From an uncultured Planctomyces sp. (lineage in GTDB: Bacteria > Planctomycetota > Planctomycetia > Planctomycetales > Planctomycetaceae): 36,649 nucleotides of DNA. The position numbers and the translations under genes were made by a program. The stretch is taken from NCBI GenBank assembly GCA_937904325.1, contig CALGTK010000394.1:1-36649 (forward strand), in the 5' to 3' direction. This document shows, piece by piece, positions 34,450 through 36,649 of the stretch. Position 1 is the first letter of the stretch. Each line of letters opens with the position of its first letter. The notes beneath the pieces were generated by a model. The model had not been told where the DNA came from, did not search any database, and was given only the letters and a program-made list of their open reading frames with translations.

Positions 34450-35406
34450 ATGAAGTTCAGCGTTTGTAGTCTTGCGCTCGTAATGGCCGCCGTCGTCCAG
34501 TCAACAGTTGCCGCTGCCGACCCAGTGAAGGCGTTGATTATCGATGGCCAGAACAATCATGGCGCGTGGCCCAAAACCACATTCATGATGAAGAAATATC
34601 TGGAAGACACGAAGTTGTTTACGGTCGACATCGCCCGCACAGCCTTCACAACAAATGGTGAAAATCTTTTGAAAGATTTTCCTCTCGAAGGATTTGACTC
34701 GACTCCGACCAGGCCAGCGAAGACCGATCCGAACTTCCGACCAGAATTTGGGAAGTACGGTGTTGTCATTTCCAACTTCGGGCACGGAGCCGCTCCCTGG
34801 CCCAAAGAAACGCAGGAAGCCCTTGTTTCGTACATGAAAAACGGTGGAGGACTTGTCATCGTTCATGCTGCGGACAACTCGTTCGGTGACTGGCCAGAGT
34901 ACAACGAGATGATTGGGCTTGGCGGTTGGGGCGGACGAAACGAAAAGAGCGGCCCCTACGTCTACTACAACGACGCGGGAAAACTCGTCCGTGATAAGTC
35001 AATCGGCAGGGGCGGACATCATGGCCCGCAGCGACCATTCGCTATCCGGATTCGAGACCGTTCGCATCCGATTACAGATGGGATGCCTGCCGAGTGGCTG
35101 CACGGTAAGGATGAATTGTACGACAAGCTGCGAGGCCCAGCCGTCAATATGCAGGTTCTGGCAACAGCTTACGCTGACCCGAAGGCTGGTGGCAGCGGTC
35201 GTCACGAGCCAATGATCATGACACTGACTTATGGCAAAGGTCGAGTCTTCCATACGCCGATGGGGCATGCCGATTACTCGCAGGAATGTGTTGGTTTTAT
35301 CGTAAGCCTGCAGCGTGGAACCGAGTGGGCAGCCACCGGCAAAGTCACTCAGAAGATCCCGTCGGACTTCCCGACGGCGGATAAGGAGAGCAGTCGAAAG
35401 TTCTAA
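34450..35406 (+). CDS. Exported ThuA-domain protein
   Basis: A 318-residue ThuA-family protein, with a class-I-glutamine-amidotransferase-like fold often linked to sugar metabolism (trehalose utilisation), although the activity is not settled. The signal peptide is MKFSVCSLALVMAAVVQSTVAAA. Family blocks are KALIIDGQNNHGAWPKTT, YGVVISNFGHGAAPWP, FVSYMKNGGGLVIVHAADNSFGDW (first letters approximate), HPITDGMP and GKGRVFHTPMGH, with the His residues that line the putative site. An AGGAG site lies 7 bases before the ATG and a TATAAT-bearing promoter candidate upstream. Planctomycetes carry many exported copies, often near sulfatases as here. Confidence 0.93.
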   Translation: MKFSVCSLALVMAAVVQSTVAAADPVKALIIDGQNNHGAWPKTTFMMKKYLEDTKLFTVDIARTAFTTNGENLLKDFPLEGFDSTPTRPAKTDPNFRPEFGKYGVVISNFGHGAAPWPKETQEALVSYMKNGGGLVIVHAADNSFGDWPEYNEMIGLGGWGGRNEKSGPYVYYNDAGKLVRDKSIGRGGHHGPQRPFAIRIRDRSHPITDGMPAEWLHGKDELYDKLRGPAVNMQVLATAYADPKAGGSGRHEPMIMTLTYGKGRVFHTPMGHADYSQECVGFIVSLQRGTEWAATGKVTQKIPSDFPTADKESSRKF

Positions 35407-35536
35407 AGTGCTACTTTTGGTCGACTCGTGTAGTGGATTGGACTGGAGCCGATGCTCTATGACAGACCTGGATACTTCAGACAGTGAGGCAATTCACCGA
35501 TTGACCGGCCACCGCGATGCTGGTTAGGGTGAATTT

Positions 35537-35806
35537 ATGACTGATGAATATTCCACTCCAGATTCTGAGTCCGAGAAAGCCGGGCAGTCAAAGGTGCGAC
35601 AGCAGTGGTCGAAGTCGGTGCGGATAACTATCGGGCTGATTTTATACGTGTTCTCAATCGGGCCGATGTTCTGGTTCTGGTACGAGGCCGAGAATTTGGG
35701 TGGCAGCACACTCGTCCGTGTGATTTATGTGCCGCTGAGGCTTCTGTGCGTGATCCCTCAGGTCGAAGTTTGGCTGAACAGCTACATCAGCTGGTGGATT
35801 ACCTGA
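35537..35806 (+). CDS. Small membrane protein, unidentified
   Basis: An 89-residue protein with a polar, acidic N-terminus of about 27 residues, one clear transmembrane segment (ITIGLILYVFSIGPMFWFWY, from about residue 30) and a second, weaker hydrophobic stretch (LVRVIYVPLRLLCVI). An AGGG site lies 7 bases before the ATG, supporting a real gene. Single gene after ThuA with a 130-base gap. No family recognised. Confidence 0.55.
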   Translation: MTDEYSTPDSESEKAGQSKVRQQWSKSVRITIGLILYVFSIGPMFWFWYEAENLGGSTLVRVIYVPLRLLCVIPQVEVWLNSYISWWIT

Positions 35807-36012
35807 AGCCGAACGTAAGCTTTCTTTGTGATAAGCAGCGTTCGTTCAAGCGTTCAGTTGTATGTGAGTGTCCAGTTTGTGAGTCGTTCAGGCATGGTTG
35901 AGGTTCAACTTGTCAAGCGGGTCAGTTGGTATCACCGTTCAGGAAGAGTAAGCTGGTACCTTGAATAAAAACTGAGTACTCCGCGTTATCTGAAGAAGTA
36001 GCTTTCAACTTC

Positions 36013-36106
36013 GGGAGTGTTTGTAGATCTGGTGACTGCCCCGGGCTTCAAACCCGGCGAGACCCCTGAAAAGGGGTCTGGTGGGTTCGATTCCCATCCA
36101 CTCCCG
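36013..36106 (+). tRNA. selC: tRNA-Sec (UCA)
   Basis: A 94-base gene with selenocysteine-tRNA features. Acceptor strands GGGAGTG and CACTCCC pair, with G at the discriminator position. The anticodon stem CCGGG/CCCGG encloses the loop CTTCAAA, with anticodon TCA. A long variable arm, AGACCCC/GGGGTCT, folds with a 5-base loop. The T-arm reads TGGG-TTCGATT-CCCA. The 3' CCA is not encoded (CTG follows). Decoding UGA as selenocysteine also needs SelA, SelB and SelD, which are not in this window. An integrase gene runs into its 3' half from the right. Confidence 0.93.
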
Positions 36107-36649
36107 CTGAGCGGTCTTTTCCGCTCTTTCGTTTACCCTCGCACTGTGCCGTATCTCGCGGCACAGTCGAGGGTTCGAACGATTCTCGGCCCCGCTCCTG
36201 AAATCCGGTTTGCGAGCCCATACCACCCAATTCGGCACCGTACTGCGCCGGATTCTGCGCCGCTTTTTTGGTAGACCGTCCGGCAGCATTAATCAGGTCA
36301 TCGACGCTGGTCTGGAAGTAGTGTCGGTGAGCAACTGCCGGCGTGTTTCCCATGATCGCACAAACCACATGAGTCGGGTTGTCCCGTTCCAGTTCCGTCT
36401 GACGTGATGCCCGCAGGTTGTGAGTGATTCGTGGCCACCTCACCAGCCCCGCCTGCTCGACAAGCGCGTCGAGACGTTTGCGGATGCAGGCACCGCTCGG
36501 ACTCCGATACTGGCTGATTACAAATACCGCTCCCGGCTCAGCAAGTTCGAAACTCTCTTCAAGGAAGGGCCGGAGTTCGTCGAAGATCGGCACCAATCGT
36601 TTCGGCTTGCCTTGCTTCTTTGTCTTCGGACTCGTCACCGTCATCAGTC
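36048..36649 (-). CDS. Tyrosine recombinase/integrase, C-terminal part, cut by the window edge
   Basis: The C-terminal catalytic part of a tyrosine recombinase. Visible are LVRWPRITHNLRASRQTELE (the HxxR-type box with His and Arg) and MGNTPAVAHRHYFQTS, with the nucleophile Tyr in HRHYF. The frame is open to the right edge, so the methionine at 36644 is probably internal and the N-terminal half lies outside. The C-terminus after DLINAAGRS is a low-conservation tail whose last 20 residues (VDGNRTHQTPFQGSRRV) are read from the antisense of the tRNA-Sec gene. This arrangement is expected for an element integrated at the 3' end of that tRNA. Confidence 0.9.
   Translation of the reverse strand, partial: LMTVTSPKTKKQGKPKRLVPIFDELRPFLEESFELAEPGAVFVISQYRSPSGACIRKRLDALVEQAGLVRWPRITHNLRASRQTELERDNPTHVVCAIMGNTPAVAHRHYFQTSVDDLINAAGRSTKKAAQNPAQYGAELGGMGSQTGFQERGRESFEPSTVPRDTAQCEGKRKSGKDRSAGVDGNRTHQTPFQGSRRV

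Noticed and set aside
36017-36274. 85-residue plus-strand frame across the tRNA-Sec
   Set aside because: It is the tRNA gene read as protein plus antisense of the integrase; no ribosome-binding site or family likeness.

Overview
The window looks like chromosomal DNA of a planctomycete (Planctomycetota, probably order Planctomycetales). The gene content is typical of that group: a DUF1501 protein with a twin-arginine signal, an S1 sulfatase, a ThuA-domain protein, a decayed DUF1592/DUF1588/DUF1585 cytochrome-type protein, a secreted protein with the planctomycete LEPR-like N-terminal motif, and a MamK-like actin. Many starts lack a clear Shine-Dalgarno sequence, and intergenic stretches are long and contain gene debris. 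The species cannot be named from the sequence alone.

Layout. 1-3.6 kb: DUF1501 and a secreted beta-helix protein, both on the minus strand, separated by 800 bases that hold a small HTH remnant. 3.7-4.9 kb: a formylglycine-generating-enzyme-like remnant, then a nitrilase-superfamily amidohydrolase on the plus strand. 4.9-10.9 kb, minus strand: a bitopic membrane protein, the MamK-like actin, and a 1149-residue cyclophilin fused to an RTX-type repeat region. 11.3-12.4 kb: a site-2-protease-family membrane protease. 13.2-21.5 kb: a long minus-strand run, in transcription order deoA, cysH (APS-reductase type), an exported VOC protein, an FAD oxidoreductase lipoprotein, a lipoate-ligase-like protein, a TIGR04283-type glycosyltransferase and a His-rich beta-barrel protein. 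21.7-22.9 kb: glyA. 23-28.2 kb: gene-poor, with an IS3-family remnant, two short tandem duplications and coding fragments, around a sugar isomerase/epimerase and an IscA/ErpA-like protein. 28.2-31.6 kb, plus strand: ispF, cysS, a truncated DUF4304 protein and ruvC. 31.7-35.8 kb: sulfatase (minus), the DUF1592-family pseudogene (minus), ThuA (plus) and a small membrane protein (plus). 36.0-36.6 kb: a selenocysteine tRNA with a tyrosine integrase running into its 3' end from the right, so a genomic island probably begins here and extends past the window.

The most interesting material is the actin/membrane-protein pair at 8.6-10.9 kb. The actin resembles MamK of magnetotactic bacteria over nearly its whole length and lies behind a gene for a signal-peptide-bearing bitopic protein whose cytoplasmic tail ends in a short helix-forming motif, so the two may form a membrane-anchored filament system. 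Other points are the tRNA-Sec with an integrase overlapping it, the cyclophilin-RTX fusion, and a cysteinyl-tRNA synthetase with no recognisable KMSKS signature.
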